Origin: Fuerstiella sp. | GTDB taxonomy: Bacteria; Planctomycetota; Planctomycetia; Planctomycetales; Planctomycetaceae | Length of the DNA: 64,000 nucleotides | Assembly (NCBI GenBank): GCA_029245955.1 | Contig: JAQWOH010000001.1 | Span: 49,770-113,769, forward strand | Direction: 5' to 3' | Shown: piece by piece, positions 35,341 to 44,849 of the stretch | Position numbering within the stretch: position 1 is the first letter of the stretch | Layout of the letters: every line of letters starts with the position of its first letter | Position numbers and translations under genes: made by a program | Notes under the pieces: generated by a model | What the model was told of the DNA's origin: nothing | The model's input: only the letters and a program-made list of their open reading frames with translations | Databases searched by the model: none

Positions 35341-36471
35341 TTACAACCGTGATTTCAACCAGGCGTAGATGGTGCTGCCAAGTTGACTATATCCCGCATC
35401 GTTGGGATGTACTCCATTGTTCGCCGGGTAACCGTCGATCGAGTCGATGTTCAGTTGCGTCGGAATAATCGAGACATTGTTGTCGTCGGCGGCAAGGACA
35501 TTCCTGATCTGTCGCTGCACAAGACGATGTTGAATTCGTTTCCAGCCCCAGCGACTGTATCGATCCTTATAGTTTGCCCGAAATGCTTCTTCACGTGAGT
35601 TGGGAGCAGGAGTCAGGCAGATTCCAAAGTGAGCATTCGGTGCGGCTCTGCGGAAGTCGGTCAGCAGAGTACCTGCGTGTCCGAAGACAGCATCGATTCG
35701 AGAATCAATACCAGGCGGATCGTCGGCCGGAGCACTGAAGCAGTCGTTGATGCCCAGCATGAAAACGACAAAGTCGGGCGGCCGCTCATCACAATGTTCA
35801 CGAATGTACCGCTTGACGTCCAGGTGCGGTTTCTCGTCCGCACCGGCAAAGACAAACGGACTGCTGCGTTTACGGTACGTGCCATCCGGGTTCGGTTCGT
35901 ACCGGGTCGCGAATCGCGCCCATGTCCAGCCGCCGTACCCCTCGTGGGCGACGCCTTCCGCTGCCGACGACGGACGGTGGGTGCCCAGCATTGTCCATTC
36001 CGGATTTCCCGGCTGTGACAACAGACGTGCGACTTCATTGGGATACTTCGTGGCATGAGTCAGGCTGTCTCCGACGATCAAAAGTCGGATTTTCCTGTTC
36101 TGCCCGGCTTCTTTCGGGATTACATGCAGCACACTGGCCGCCGCCGCCAGAACCTGTCCGTCGTCGTTGCTGACACGAATTGAAAACGGCACGGGGCCGG
36201 TATCCGCTGGCTGCGGAATGACGGTCCAGCGACGTTCTTCGGTGTGCCCAATCGAACTCTGCACTTCGAAGTGATAGTTAGCTGGTTCCTGTGTCAACAC
36301 GATGTTATCAAAATAGACGTTCATCTCGATACCGGGTACGGCATAAATCGCGGGTGGCAGAGTCAGCTCAAGCGCGTTTTCGGCTGTTACATCCGCCGCG
36401 CTGACAATCCCGCCGAGGAACAGCGCCAAGGCCAGCACCACAAAACTTCTGACTTGCTGATGAATTCTCAT
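35341..36471 (-). CDS. Exported SGNH/GDSL hydrolase
   Basis: 376 residues: signal peptide about 1-25, a beta-sandwich-like N-terminal domain to about residue 120, then the SGNH domain with block I 'LLIVGDSLTHATKYPNEV' (nucleophile Ser), block II Gly in 'AHEGYGGWTW', block III Asn in 'FMLGINDCFSAPADDP' and block V 'NGVHPNDAGYSQLG' carrying the catalytic Asp and His. All four blocks are intact. Proteins of this kind are carbohydrate O-acetylesterases or lipases; with the polysaccharide-degradation context, deacetylation of a sulfated or acetylated glycan is likeliest. It is transcribed away from the TAXI-protein gene at 36644; the 172-nt gap between them must hold both promoters. Confidence 0.9.
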   Translation of the reverse strand: MRIHQQVRSFVVLALALFLGGIVSAADVTAENALELTLPPAIYAVPGIEMNVYFDNIVLTQEPANYHFEVQSSIGHTEERRWTVIPQPADTGPVPFSIRVSNDDGQVLAAAASVLHVIPKEAGQNRKIRLLIVGDSLTHATKYPNEVARLLSQPGNPEWTMLGTHRPSSAAEGVAHEGYGGWTWARFATRYEPNPDGTYRKRSSPFVFAGADEKPHLDVKRYIREHCDERPPDFVVFMLGINDCFSAPADDPPGIDSRIDAVFGHAGTLLTDFRRAAPNAHFGICLTPAPNSREEAFRANYKDRYSRWGWKRIQHRLVQRQIRNVLAADDNNVSIIPTQLNIDSIDGYPANNGVHPNDAGYSQLGSTIYAWLKSRL

Positions 36472-36643
36472 CTACTGGTTCTTCGTGTGGATGTGTGTTT
36501 GCTCTGATTTGACTAACATTCGTGATACAGGCTGTTTCCTTCATAGCCTGACGGCGACTGCATGCCAATGCTGGACGAGCGCATTCTCTGAATGTCTGCC
36601 AACACTGAAGGCTTCGAATCTGTTTCTGCGACCAGGCTGAAAA

Positions 36644-38020
36644 ATGAGTATTGTTGAACCTGTTCGCCTGCTGGACGAATTCCGACAGCGCCGACGTGAG
36701 CTTCTGAGGATGGTCGGTCCGGGGATCATCGTAACGCTGGCTGCGTTCGGCATTGCATTTTACTTTGTGGAACCACCGCCGCCGGATACCCTCGTGATTG
36801 CGACCGGAGCAAAGGGGGGGCGTTATTACGCCTTCGCGACAAGATATGCTGAAGCATTTGCGGAACTCGGAATCACACTTACGCTTCGCGAAACAGCCGG
36901 TTCGGTGGAGAACTTCGATCTGCTGCTGCACGACGACGTCAGTCTGGCAATTGTCCAGGGCGGTACCGCTCCAGCGGAGGCTTACGCCGCAGGTTCCATC
37001 GAAGCGATTGCCAGCTTGTACCTTGAGCCGCTGTGGGTTTTTCATCGCGCCGGTCTGAAAATCGCACATCTTGGTGATTTGAAGGGGCGGCGCGTTGCTG
37101 TGGGTAAACTTAACAGCGGTTCATTTCTGCTGGCGACACAGCTGCTGGCCATGAACGGCATACACGACGGACGCGATGGCACTGAGTTCGTCAAACAAAG
37201 CGGACTGCAGGCGGTCGAATCTCTTGATGCTGATCAGGTTGATGCCGCCATGTTCGTGGTGGGACCGGAATCGCCAATGCTGCCGCAACTGCTGGAAGAC
37301 CCTCGGCTTGTTCTGATGGAGTTTTCTCGACAACACGCGTATGCACGGCGTCTTCCTTTTCTGAAGGCGGTCGTCCTGGAACAGGGGGTGGTTGACTTTG
37401 AAAAGAACCTGCCACAGAAAAGTATGCGTCTGATTGCTCCTGCCGCGAATCTGGTGACGACCGCTGCTATGCACGATGCATTCATTCCGCTGCTGCTGGA
37501 AGTCGCGATGGCTCAGCATCGTGACGGGGGGCTGCTGGCCGATGACGGCGAATTGCCGTCTCAGGATCATGTTTCGTTTCCCGTGAATCCGGCCGCTCAC
37601 GACTATCTTGTACACGGCCCGTCGTTTTTCCAGAAGCATCTGAGTTTCTGGGTCGCATCGATGATTGATCGCACGAAGATCCTGATCATTCCGCTGCTGA
37701 CGCTCTTGATCCCTCTGTTCAAAATTGCACCTCCTGTTTACCGATGGCGGATTCGCTCAAGAATCTATCGCTGGTATGACGTACTGCGGGGCATTGATCA
37801 GAAGCTGCGCGAGGAAAACGACGATGATTCGCCGGATCACGCTGCCCGACTGCAGGCCATGTCCAAGGAGCTGAACACCGTCCACATCCCACTTTCGTAC
37901 ATGGAAGAGTTCTACAATCTGCGACTGCACATTGATCTGGTGAACACCGAACTGGAACGACAGACAGACCCGCAGGACGCCGCACAGTCTGTTGATTCGA
38001 CGTCACGAAAAGCTGAATGA
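36644..38020 (+). CDS. Membrane-anchored TAXI-family solute-binding protein
   Basis: 458 residues. One transmembrane anchor at about 24-42 (MVGPGIIVTLAAFGIAFYFV), then an NMT1/TAXI-type binding domain at about 48-330: 'DTLVIATGAKGGRYYAFATR', 'LRETAGSVENFDLLLHDDVS' and 'SLYLEPLWVFHRAGLKI'. A second hydrophobic segment at about 348-368 (ILIIPLLTLLIPLFKIAPPV) is followed by a charged, probably cytosolic, helical tail. TAXI proteins normally deliver ligands to TRAP transporter membrane subunits, but none are nearby. The two-anchor layout with a cytosolic tail suggests a sensor or scaffold rather than a freely diffusing binding protein (inference). ATG 36644 is the only good start. Confidence 0.85.
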   Translation: MSIVEPVRLLDEFRQRRRELLRMVGPGIIVTLAAFGIAFYFVEPPPPDTLVIATGAKGGRYYAFATRYAEAFAELGITLTLRETAGSVENFDLLLHDDVSLAIVQGGTAPAEAYAAGSIEAIASLYLEPLWVFHRAGLKIAHLGDLKGRRVAVGKLNSGSFLLATQLLAMNGIHDGRDGTEFVKQSGLQAVESLDADQVDAAMFVVGPESPMLPQLLEDPRLVLMEFSRQHAYARRLPFLKAVVLEQGVVDFEKNLPQKSMRLIAPAANLVTTAAMHDAFIPLLLEVAMAQHRDGGLLADDGELPSQDHVSFPVNPAAHDYLVHGPSFFQKHLSFWVASMIDRTKILIIPLLTLLIPLFKIAPPVYRWRIRSRIYRWYDVLRGIDQKLREENDDDSPDHAARLQAMSKELNTVHIPLSYMEEFYNLRLHIDLVNTELERQTDPQDAAQSVDSTSRKAE

Positions 38021-38050
38021 TGCGGCGAACGTCTACCCGAGGAAGCGACC

Positions 38051-39664
38051 ATGCCGACACGCCGACGTGAATTTCTGGCAGGATTAATGGCTGGTAGTAT
38101 GGCGCTGGGACCGGGCTGGACCGGTGGTCGCAGCACTGCAGCGTCGGAACTCGAGGCCCTCGATGCGGCTCGTCAAACGGCGGCACATCGTCGGCGGCGC
38201 GTGATTCTTAACAACGACGGCGACGACATCTGGCAAAAAGGTGCAGACACCGTCAGAAAGTTTCTGGCCGTGCGTCATACGCCGCTGCTGCAGACTCACG
38301 TTGACAGCATCTGCTATTCGACCACCCAAAGCTTCAACTTCTTTACACATGATACGAAGATAGCGGAAGTCTTCCGTTCGAAGGACGGCACGTTTGCGGA
38401 CAATAACCTGACAGCGTTTCTGGAGCAGGGCACCGACGGGCTGCGAATGTCCTGCGAATTCGCGCACCAGCATGGCCTGGAATCAATCTGGACCCTGCGA
38501 ATGAACGATATCCACGATGCATGGACGGCTGCCTTTCGTCCCGGATGGAAGCAGCAGGATTCCACCCGCATTATGTCCACTCCGGCGGAGTCACAGAATT
38601 ACACAGATCGCCGCAGGCTCTGGAGTCTGGTGGACTTCGAGCATCCTGATGTGGAACCCCGCCTGCTTCAGATTGTTGAAGAAGTGCTCGTCAATTATTC
38701 AGTCGATGGCATCGAACTTGATTTCCTGAGAGCGCCGTTCTACTTTCGAACGACATTTGCAGGTCAGCCGGTGACGCCCGAGCAGACCGCTGTTCTGACT
38801 CGGCTGGTGCAGAATATTCGCAAGGTCGTGCTGCGGGAAAGTATTCGACAGGGGAAACCGTTTTTGCTGGCCGCGCGAGTTCCTGCAACAGTGGCCGCCA
38901 GCCGGCTGATCGGCATCGATATCGCAGCATGGATGCAGGAACAACTGCTGGATCTAATGTCACTGGGTGGGGGCTACATCACATTTGACCTGCCGATCAC
39001 AGGCATGGCAGCGCTGGCCAAAACGCATGACGTCCCCTTCTATCCGTGCTTAAGCCAGTCCGGGTTGATGTATCGACCGCCACGAGGGGAAAATGGCAGA
39101 CAGTCGGTTGCCGCATGGTTCGGCGCTGCCTCACGTTTGTGGCACGAAGGGGCGGACGGTATTTATACCTTTAATCTGTTTCCCGGGCCCGATGAAATCT
39201 CCCGGGCTTATGCCCGGGAGATTCTTGGGACGATTGGGTCTCCGGAAACCCTGAGTTCACAAACGCTGAGTTACGCGATCTCGGACGCTGGTCAGTGGAT
39301 GCCCTCGCATTACTGGGCCAGGGATGTCGCCGATTACTCTCAGGCGTTGCCACTGGTACTCAGGGCAAACGAATTTGCGCGCCGCCCGTTGCATGTGCCG
39401 GAAGATTTCAGCGGTGCCGGGTTCAACGTAACGGCAGAATTGCGAGTCGACTTTACCGGCCTGACGACTGACAGCACGCCGGAGGTCCTGTTCGGATCAG
39501 CCAATTTCGGTCCCGCGGACGGCGGAGAGTCCGTTGCTGGTGTGACGCGATTTGTCTGCCCGGTTCCTGTTCAGGCCATTCGGCAGGGGCCGAATCGAGT
39601 TATGGTGAAAACCAAAGATACGGGTGTAAAGCTGGTGGGCGCAGAGCTATGGATTCGGCGGTAA
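38051..39664 (+). CDS. Tat-exported putative glycoside hydrolase-like protein
   Basis: 537 residues with a Tat-type leader ('TRRREFLAGLMAGSMALGPG'), then a TIM-barrel-like domain: 'TQSFNFFTHDTKIAEVF', 'GLESIWTLRMNDIHDAW', 'LVNYSVDGIELDFLRAPFYF' (candidate acidic catalytic residues Glu and Asp), 'FYPCLSQSGLMY' and 'HEGADGIYTFNLFP'. The C-terminal 120 residues form a beta-rich module. It resembles planctomycete proteins annotated as glycosyl-hydrolase-like or of unknown function; the family number is not clear to me. It follows the TAXI gene by 30 nt and is probably cotranscribed. A 28-nt hairpin lies inside the gene at 39196-39223. Confidence 0.75.
   Translation: MPTRRREFLAGLMAGSMALGPGWTGGRSTAASELEALDAARQTAAHRRRRVILNNDGDDIWQKGADTVRKFLAVRHTPLLQTHVDSICYSTTQSFNFFTHDTKIAEVFRSKDGTFADNNLTAFLEQGTDGLRMSCEFAHQHGLESIWTLRMNDIHDAWTAAFRPGWKQQDSTRIMSTPAESQNYTDRRRLWSLVDFEHPDVEPRLLQIVEEVLVNYSVDGIELDFLRAPFYFRTTFAGQPVTPEQTAVLTRLVQNIRKVVLRESIRQGKPFLLAARVPATVAASRLIGIDIAAWMQEQLLDLMSLGGGYITFDLPITGMAALAKTHDVPFYPCLSQSGLMYRPPRGENGRQSVAAWFGAASRLWHEGADGIYTFNLFPGPDEISRAYAREILGTIGSPETLSSQTLSYAISDAGQWMPSHYWARDVADYSQALPLVLRANEFARRPLHVPEDFSGAGFNVTAELRVDFTGLTTDSTPEVLFGSANFGPADGGESVAGVTRFVCPVPVQAIRQGPNRVMVKTKDTGVKLVGAELWIRR
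39196..39223. repeat. 12-bp perfect inverted repeat inside a coding region
   Basis: AATCTCCCGGGC (39196-39207), loop TTAT, GCCCGGGAGATT (39212-39223). It lies within the putative glycosidase gene and encodes 'EISRAYAREIL'. Its GC-rich stem would form a strong RNA hairpin. It may be chance from codon choice, or slow translation here. Confidence 0.7.
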
Positions 39665-39680
39665 GCACGGAACCTGGTAT

Positions 39681-41015
39681 TTACTGTGTCGACAGTACAA
39701 TACACTTCAGGTTGCCGTCGCGGTCTTTGCAGAACAGTCTCCCGTCAGAAAGTACAATGTGCGGCCAGACGTCAGCCTTGAAAAGTGTCGGCTTCTTCGC
39801 GAGTTCAGTGTACTTTTCAGGTGACCGGGTGGCCGTTTCAATAAGCACCAGATCGCCCTGTCGAGCCCACACAATCAGGCGACCGTCGGATGTGACGATA
39901 CAGGAGGCTGTATCGTTGAAGCGCCCTCCCCGCCAAATTGGTTTTCCGGTTTCGAAATCAAGGCAATACATCCCGCGCCAGCACCAGTAGACGTGCCCGG
40001 CGTGAATGATCGGTGAACACACACCGGAGGCATACGGCTGAGTCCAGATCTGCTGTGCGCCATTTCGCGTGATGTCGATGCGAGTGATGGCATACTGATT
40101 GTACTCTGACGTCATCACGATTGAATTATTCTGCACCGTCGGTGTGGCGATGCTATTAGCAAAGTCGGTCACCCACGGAAACTCTGCGACTGTTTCACCT
40201 TCGTGGCCTTTGTCCAGCCGGGCGACCAGCAGGTTACGAATTGTCAGCACCGCGACGCACGAAAGACTGTCGACCATGATCGGTACAATACCGCCGGTGT
40301 GTCCCGCCGGGTCCTTCGATTCCGAACTCCACAACCGTTTGCCACTTTTCTTTGAGAACCCCATCAGGTTTCCGTCATCGTCGCCAACTTCGGCGATGAC
40401 CGCATCACCAGACAGTAATGGCCCGGTTGTGTAGCCGTAGTCGCGCAGCAGCCTTCGACCGACTTTCGGTCGCTGCGGCACACCATAGGCATCGTAAAAA
40501 TTGACGTGCCAGACACGGCTTCCTCTGTTGCGCGTATCCCAGCAGTTCAGATCGCCATCAGTGCTGAGAGTGTACAGGAATCCGGTGGCAACGTCGAAAC
40601 TCGGGCATGACGATGGTCCTGCATACAGCCCTTTGTCACCATCACTGTGCCGCCCATAGCGCGGGCAGTCGTACGATTGTTTCCAGACCTCACGACCTGT
40701 CTGTACGTCGATGGCGTACACATGATCCTGATCAGCTTTCCAACCCATCGTGTACAGGCGGTCGCCTATGACAACTGGTCCGCTGCCGCCGGAGTCCACG
40801 TTAATGCTCCAGACGGCATCGGCCGGTGGCCACGTACCGCCCGCGAAGTGTGAGGACTCGTTCACGTGCCCGTTGTGCTGCTGCCCCCGCCAGTGAGGCC
40901 AGTCGTCGCAGTCGCCAGTCGCTGACAGACAGGTCCACAGAAGAATCAGCAAGCGGACTTTGCGGTACAGATTTCTTAGCACGATGAGCTCCGAGGGAGG
41001 GCAGTTCTGTCTCAT
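39681..41015 (-). CDS. PQQ-like beta-propeller protein
   Basis: 444 residues if started at ATG 41015; a GTG at 40982 with GGAG upstream is an alternative that places the signal peptide (VRLLILLWTCLSATG) nearer the N-terminus. Propeller repeats are visible: 'DDWPHWRGQQHNGHV' at the start, 'HVYAIDVQTGREVWKQSYD', 'LYTLSTDGDLNCWDTRN' and 'YCLDFETGKPIWRGGRF'. This is the same family as the protein at 14455-15723 but only distantly similar. Presumably exported; the ligand is not known. The gene converges on the putative glycosidase, with stops 16 nt apart. Confidence 0.87.
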   Translation of the reverse strand: MRQNCPPSELIVLRNLYRKVRLLILLWTCLSATGDCDDWPHWRGQQHNGHVNESSHFAGGTWPPADAVWSINVDSGGSGPVVIGDRLYTMGWKADQDHVYAIDVQTGREVWKQSYDCPRYGRHSDGDKGLYAGPSSCPSFDVATGFLYTLSTDGDLNCWDTRNRGSRVWHVNFYDAYGVPQRPKVGRRLLRDYGYTTGPLLSGDAVIAEVGDDDGNLMGFSKKSGKRLWSSESKDPAGHTGGIVPIMVDSLSCVAVLTIRNLLVARLDKGHEGETVAEFPWVTDFANSIATPTVQNNSIVMTSEYNQYAITRIDITRNGAQQIWTQPYASGVCSPIIHAGHVYWCWRGMYCLDFETGKPIWRGGRFNDTASCIVTSDGRLIVWARQGDLVLIETATRSPEKYTELAKKPTLFKADVWPHIVLSDGRLFCKDRDGNLKCIVLSTQ

Positions 41016-41801
41016 TCCTTGTCTGCATCGTACACAGAAAATCAGCGTCTGTGGGGCTGTCGCTCAGAATTAAAGTTCGGGACCAGCGTTTGCTGTTTCA
41101 GCAGCTGGCCTTCCGGATTATCAATTTGTCCGGGAGAGTTCAGGGTGAATATCAACCCCAATGTGCCCGTTGATATCCCCGGCGCTGCCTGGCAGTTAAT
41201 CCCCTTTGTCGGGACAGCAGACTTGTCATGTCGCGAATCTGACGTTTCGGTCGGGTCCTCGTCGATCTACTGCTGGCCAGTGTGCTGTTCGTGTGTCACT
41301 GGTCAGACGCATTGTGCCGGAGCGGCACCGCAGGCGATTCCCAATACAATTCCCAATCCAACGTTGCCATTTATGAAACCGAATGCTGCACCAGATGCGA
41401 CCCCCGGACCCGCTCCGGTACCAATTCTCGATCCAATCAACCGGGCCTTTGTTTTCTCTTCCGATATCAACAGTTCCTTTCTTTGGCGGAGGACGTTACC
41501 CTGGTCTGAATCCCGGATGGATTCAGTGCGAACGTACGGTATTGGAGTCGGGATGACTGTTTCTGCCACATATTCGATATTTCCTGCGCTCCTGGACGGT
41601 GGCGATTGTTGCATGCCTGTGCGGACCAGTTGTGCAACGCAGACAAACTCGCAGGAAGGCAAACGAAAAAAATGTCCTGTTGCAGTTCTGGCCGGATGTG
41701 GTGCGGCTGACATTCATCAGGCTCAGTAATCCGTTTTTGATTTATGACCAGCGTGCCGTTATCACCAGTCTTATACGTAAGTCCGAACGGAGCGTAAGTA
41801 A
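41016..41801. other. Intergenic region with one doubtful minus-strand frame
   Basis: About 0.8 kb between the propeller gene (minus) and the enolase-superfamily gene (plus). Apart from the glycine-zipper-like frame at 41303-41713 nothing coding can be supported. The promoters of both flanking genes should lie near its two ends. Confidence 0.4.
41303..41713 (-). CDS. Glycine-zipper-like hypothetical protein, doubtful or degraded
   Basis: An open frame of 136 codons. Its last 50 residues have a glycine-zipper appearance ('ARLIGSRIGTGAGPGVASG', 'AAFGFINGNVGLGIVLGIAC'), a pattern seen in small membrane proteins, preceded by a charged stretch (RQRKELLISEEKTK). The first 70 residues are Cys/Pro/Arg-rich and unconvincing. 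The likely true coding part is about 41306-41520, perhaps a remnant with a lost start. No ribosome-binding site is visible. Confidence 0.35.
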   Translation of the reverse strand: MSAAPHPARTATGHFFRLPSCEFVCVAQLVRTGMQQSPPSRSAGNIEYVAETVIPTPIPYVRTESIRDSDQGNVLRQRKELLISEEKTKARLIGSRIGTGAGPGVASGAAFGFINGNVGLGIVLGIACGAAPAQCV

Positions 41802-42884
41802 ATGAAGATTCAGACTGTCAGTGTGTGGGTTGTCGAAGTTCCCCAGATCGCTCCCATCGCCCCCTATCGTTCGCATGTGCGCAGCAGTTCCACAACCCAA
41901 AGCGCCATCGTTCGCATCGATACCAGTGACGGACTCACGGGCTGGGGAGAGCATAACGTGAATTTTCTGCCGGACATCAGTGCTCGCAGAATGCAGGCAC
42001 AGGCAGCCGAGTGGCTGGTGGGGCGTGACCCGCTCGGCATCGTCGCCTATCACCGGGACTGTCCGTTCGAGACGCGGCTGAAATCCGGCATTGAACTGGC
42101 CTTGTGGGACATTCGCGGAAAGGCGGCAGGACTTTCGGTGGCGGATTTACTGGGCGGAGTGATTCGCCCACGCGTGTCGCTGGCTGCATGCATGGGCATT
42201 CAAAACTACCAGCGGGCTGGTGAAATTGCTGCGTGGTGTATCGATCAGGGCTTTTCAACGTTGAAGACGAAAGCCGGCGCGGACATGGACGAAGACGTTG
42301 AAATGGTGCGGGGGATTCGCGATGCTGTCGGCGATCGCCTGAAGCTCAGAATCGATCCCAATCGAAGTTACTCGCTGCCCGAGGCAATTCAACTTTGCCG
42401 ACGTGTCGAGCAATACAATCTGGAATATATAGAACAGCCAATCCCTGCCGAACCGTTATCCGAGGCCGCCACACTGCGCCGCGAAACCAATGTGCCGCTG
42501 GCGCTAAACGAAAGCGTAACCGGTCCGACCAGCGTGATGCAGATTTTGCGCGAAAATGCCGCTGGCTTCGTGCTGCCGGATACGCATATCGCAGGAGGCA
42601 TTCAGCCGTGCGTGACGATTGGTCGCTTATGTGAAGCTGCCGGTATTCCATGCATTATGCACTGTGGCCATGACCTGGGCCCCAAGACAGCAGCGATGCT
42701 GCACGTGGCCGCGGCCGGACCGGCGTATTCGCTGGCCAACGATTCCACGTACTACGGCCTGGAAAACGATATTCTGACCGTTCCGTTCAAAATCGATGCG
42801 GGCTCGATCGCAGTCCCCACCTCTCCCGGCCTGGGCATCGATGTCGATATCGACGCATTACAGCGATATCAGCTTGACTGCTGA
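41802..42884 (+). CDS. Mandelate racemase/muconate lactonizing enzyme (enolase superfamily) protein
   Basis: 360 residues with the two-domain enolase-superfamily layout. The N-terminal capping domain includes 'IAPYRSHVRSSSTTQSAIV'. In the barrel the catalytic Lys-x-Lys is K155-T-K157 ('STLKTKAGADMDED'); metal ligands are D185 ('LRIDPNRS'), E211 ('EYIEQPIPAEPL') and E237 ('LALNESVTGP'). The final 'MHCGHDLGPKTAAM' near residue 285 carries possible acid/base residues of the last strands. Such enzymes abstract the proton next to a carboxylate, as dehydratases, racemases or cycloisomerases of sugar acids or aromatic lactones; the reaction here is undetermined. Cytosolic. It stands alone, with about 0.8 kb of apparently non-coding DNA on each side. 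Confidence 0.92.
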   Translation: MKIQTVSVWVVEVPQIAPIAPYRSHVRSSSTTQSAIVRIDTSDGLTGWGEHNVNFLPDISARRMQAQAAEWLVGRDPLGIVAYHRDCPFETRLKSGIELALWDIRGKAAGLSVADLLGGVIRPRVSLAACMGIQNYQRAGEIAAWCIDQGFSTLKTKAGADMDEDVEMVRGIRDAVGDRLKLRIDPNRSYSLPEAIQLCRRVEQYNLEYIEQPIPAEPLSEAATLRRETNVPLALNESVTGPTSVMQILRENAAGFVLPDTHIAGGIQPCVTIGRLCEAAGIPCIMHCGHDLGPKTAAMLHVAAAGPAYSLANDSTYYGLENDILTVPFKIDAGSIAVPTSPGLGIDVDIDALQRYQLDC

Positions 42885-43643
42885 TTCGTGTTATTGACGG
42901 CCTCGCGCAATGCAGTTCAGTGAGACCGTCGGATGCTGACCTGGCGATGGAGTATGATGCCCAGCCTCTTCGGGCCGTTTACTCATTAGTAAGGATGCCA
43001 GATCGTGGCGTTGGACCGACTGGCGCGCAACGTCAGGCAGCTGCGGACCACAGCTGACAGTCCCGCCGCGCCCGGCAGTTCTGTGTTCTGGTACACGGAC
43101 AGTTTCGAAACGTGCCAGGGCATCGGACCGAAACTGGCGGAACAGATGTCGTTGTCAGTCTTTCACAGGAGGCAGCGAGGGCGTCACGGAAACGGTGACT
43201 CGCACCTTCTCTCAGTGTCTGTCGGACTCAGTTGCCGACCCTCGAATTCTCCGCCTGTTGCACGTGGATTTCGATTCGATTGACTACGGCAAGGCGATAT
43301 TTATAGGGTCAGATGTGGCGGACAGACGCGGGATTCCGGGGCGTGTGCCATACCTTTATCTGGTCATTGAAGGTGGGCCCGGGACTGAGCACGAAGCGGC
43401 GGTCGTGACTTTTCAGGGCGTGACACTGGTGCCTGTCGGGCGGTCCGGAGGCTGGGCGGCACAGTTGTAGTCACAGGTACAAACACTGAAGCTGGTGTCC
43501 GACGATGACTGGCAGCCGCCGCGCAGATTGTGAAGGCATGTTTCCCGCCGTTGCAAGTACAACCGGAAGGAACTGTTCATCGTACGAACGAACGCTTGTG
43601 CAGCCGATTCTGATCGGAACAGGTGTTGAAAGATGAGCGTGGG
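42885..43643. other. Region without a recognisable gene
   Basis: About 0.76 kb. Two overlapping plus-strand frames (43005-43283 and 43195-43470) hold short protein-like stretches, such as 'DPRILRLLHVDFDSIDYG' and 'VPYLYLVIEGGPG', but no domain, no continuous frame and no start signal. This could be a decayed gene. I see no RNA gene or repeat. Confidence 0.4.
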
Positions 43644-44849
43644 TTAACACGCGTGCTGCAACAACGACTTCAGACACTGAATCAGAAAATCGATATCTTC
43701 ACAGCGATTGTACAGGTGGCAGGAGACACGAACAGAACGGCGGCCGTTGTGCTCGACAACGGGAACCTCAATGCGATATTGTTCCCACAGCTGTTCCTGC
43801 AATGACCGAGCGTCTCCCGGAGGCAAGGGCAGGCTGATCATGCTGCCGTACCATTGCTCGCTGTCGGGAATAAATGGTTCCAGTCCGGTCAGCTCAATGA
43901 TCTGTTGTCGTGCATATCGTGCCAGAAAATGAGTGCGAGCACGGAAGGCAGACAGGCCGACCTGATGCTCCAGCAGGTCCAGCGCAGCGGGTGTCGCCAG
44001 ATAGGCGGATGAATCGCGTGTTCCCGTCCACACAAATTCTTCCCACCATGTCGTGGGTGTTGCCGGTGCGATGCGTCCCCAACTGAGCGATGGCGTTCTG
44101 ACGCGTTCGTGCCATTCGGGAGCGACATACAGAAACCCCGACCCGAACGGTGCGGATACCCATTTGTGCAGACTGGCGGCGTAGAAGTCGCAGGAAAGGG
44201 AGTCAGGTGAAACGGGTATCTGACCAGGAGCGTGCGGACCGTCCACACAAACTGCGATGCCTCGTCTTTCAGCCTCCTCACAGATGAGCTTGATCGGGAG
44301 AATGACGGCTGTTGGTGACGTGATGTGGCTGACGACAAGAAGTCGAGTGCGCTGAGTTGCTGCCCTGAAGATGTAATCAACAACCTGATGAGCTGATTCG
44401 AACGAAAGTGGCAGCCTGGCGGTCGTTAACGTGGCCCCCGGTGTCTGTTCGCACACCCGCTGCCAAATCCTGAAAACGGCACCATACTCGTGATCCGTCA
44501 GCAACACGTCCTGGTCCGGCTGCAGCTCAAATGTACTGGCTGCCACGTTCATTGCGGCTGTAGCATTTTCGACAAAGACCAGACTGTCCGGGGCGGTGTC
44601 AAGAAAATCGGCCAGTCTGCGTCGTGCGTCGAGCCAGGCCGGTTCGTATTCCCGAACAAAGAAATCCATGGGCTGGCTGGCGAGTCGCTGTTGCCAGTTC
44701 AGCTGGCATTCACGTATCGGACGCGGAGTCGGGCCGAACGATCCGTGGTTCAGATAGATCGTACCGGAACGAATCGGCCACTGGTCACGCCAGGGCTGCC
44801 ACGCAGCATCGTCGTCAACGGGCAAAGGCCTGATGTCGATATCATTCAT
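43644..44849 (-). CDS. PLP-dependent aminotransferase class V (isopenicillin N epimerase-like)
   Basis: 401 residues with the class V fold. Key blocks: 'TIYLNHGSFGPTPRPI' near residue 30, 'FVENATAAMNVAAST', 'DHEYGAVFRIWQRVCEQTPG', 'VDGPHAPGQIPV' (Asp binding the PLP ring nitrogen) and K229 in 'YAASLHKWVSAPFGSGFLYV' as the Schiff-base lysine. The opening 'LNHGSFG' with the 'DGPHAPG' motif is characteristic of the CefD-like subgroup, which includes epimerases, cysteine desulfurase-like and hercynylcysteine lyase-like enzymes; the substrate is not clear here. Cytosolic. It diverges from the DUF1080 gene at 45217. Confidence 0.92.
   Translation of the reverse strand: MNDIDIRPLPVDDDAAWQPWRDQWPIRSGTIYLNHGSFGPTPRPIRECQLNWQQRLASQPMDFFVREYEPAWLDARRRLADFLDTAPDSLVFVENATAAMNVAASTFELQPDQDVLLTDHEYGAVFRIWQRVCEQTPGATLTTARLPLSFESAHQVVDYIFRAATQRTRLLVVSHITSPTAVILPIKLICEEAERRGIAVCVDGPHAPGQIPVSPDSLSCDFYAASLHKWVSAPFGSGFLYVAPEWHERVRTPSLSWGRIAPATPTTWWEEFVWTGTRDSSAYLATPAALDLLEHQVGLSAFRARTHFLARYARQQIIELTGLEPFIPDSEQWYGSMISLPLPPGDARSLQEQLWEQYRIEVPVVEHNGRRSVRVSCHLYNRCEDIDFLIQCLKSLLQHAC

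Noticed and set aside
42885..43643. A gene encoded by plus-strand frames 43005-43283 and 43195-43470.
   Set aside because: No domain, no continuous frame and no start signal. I keep it only as a possible decayed gene in the region note.
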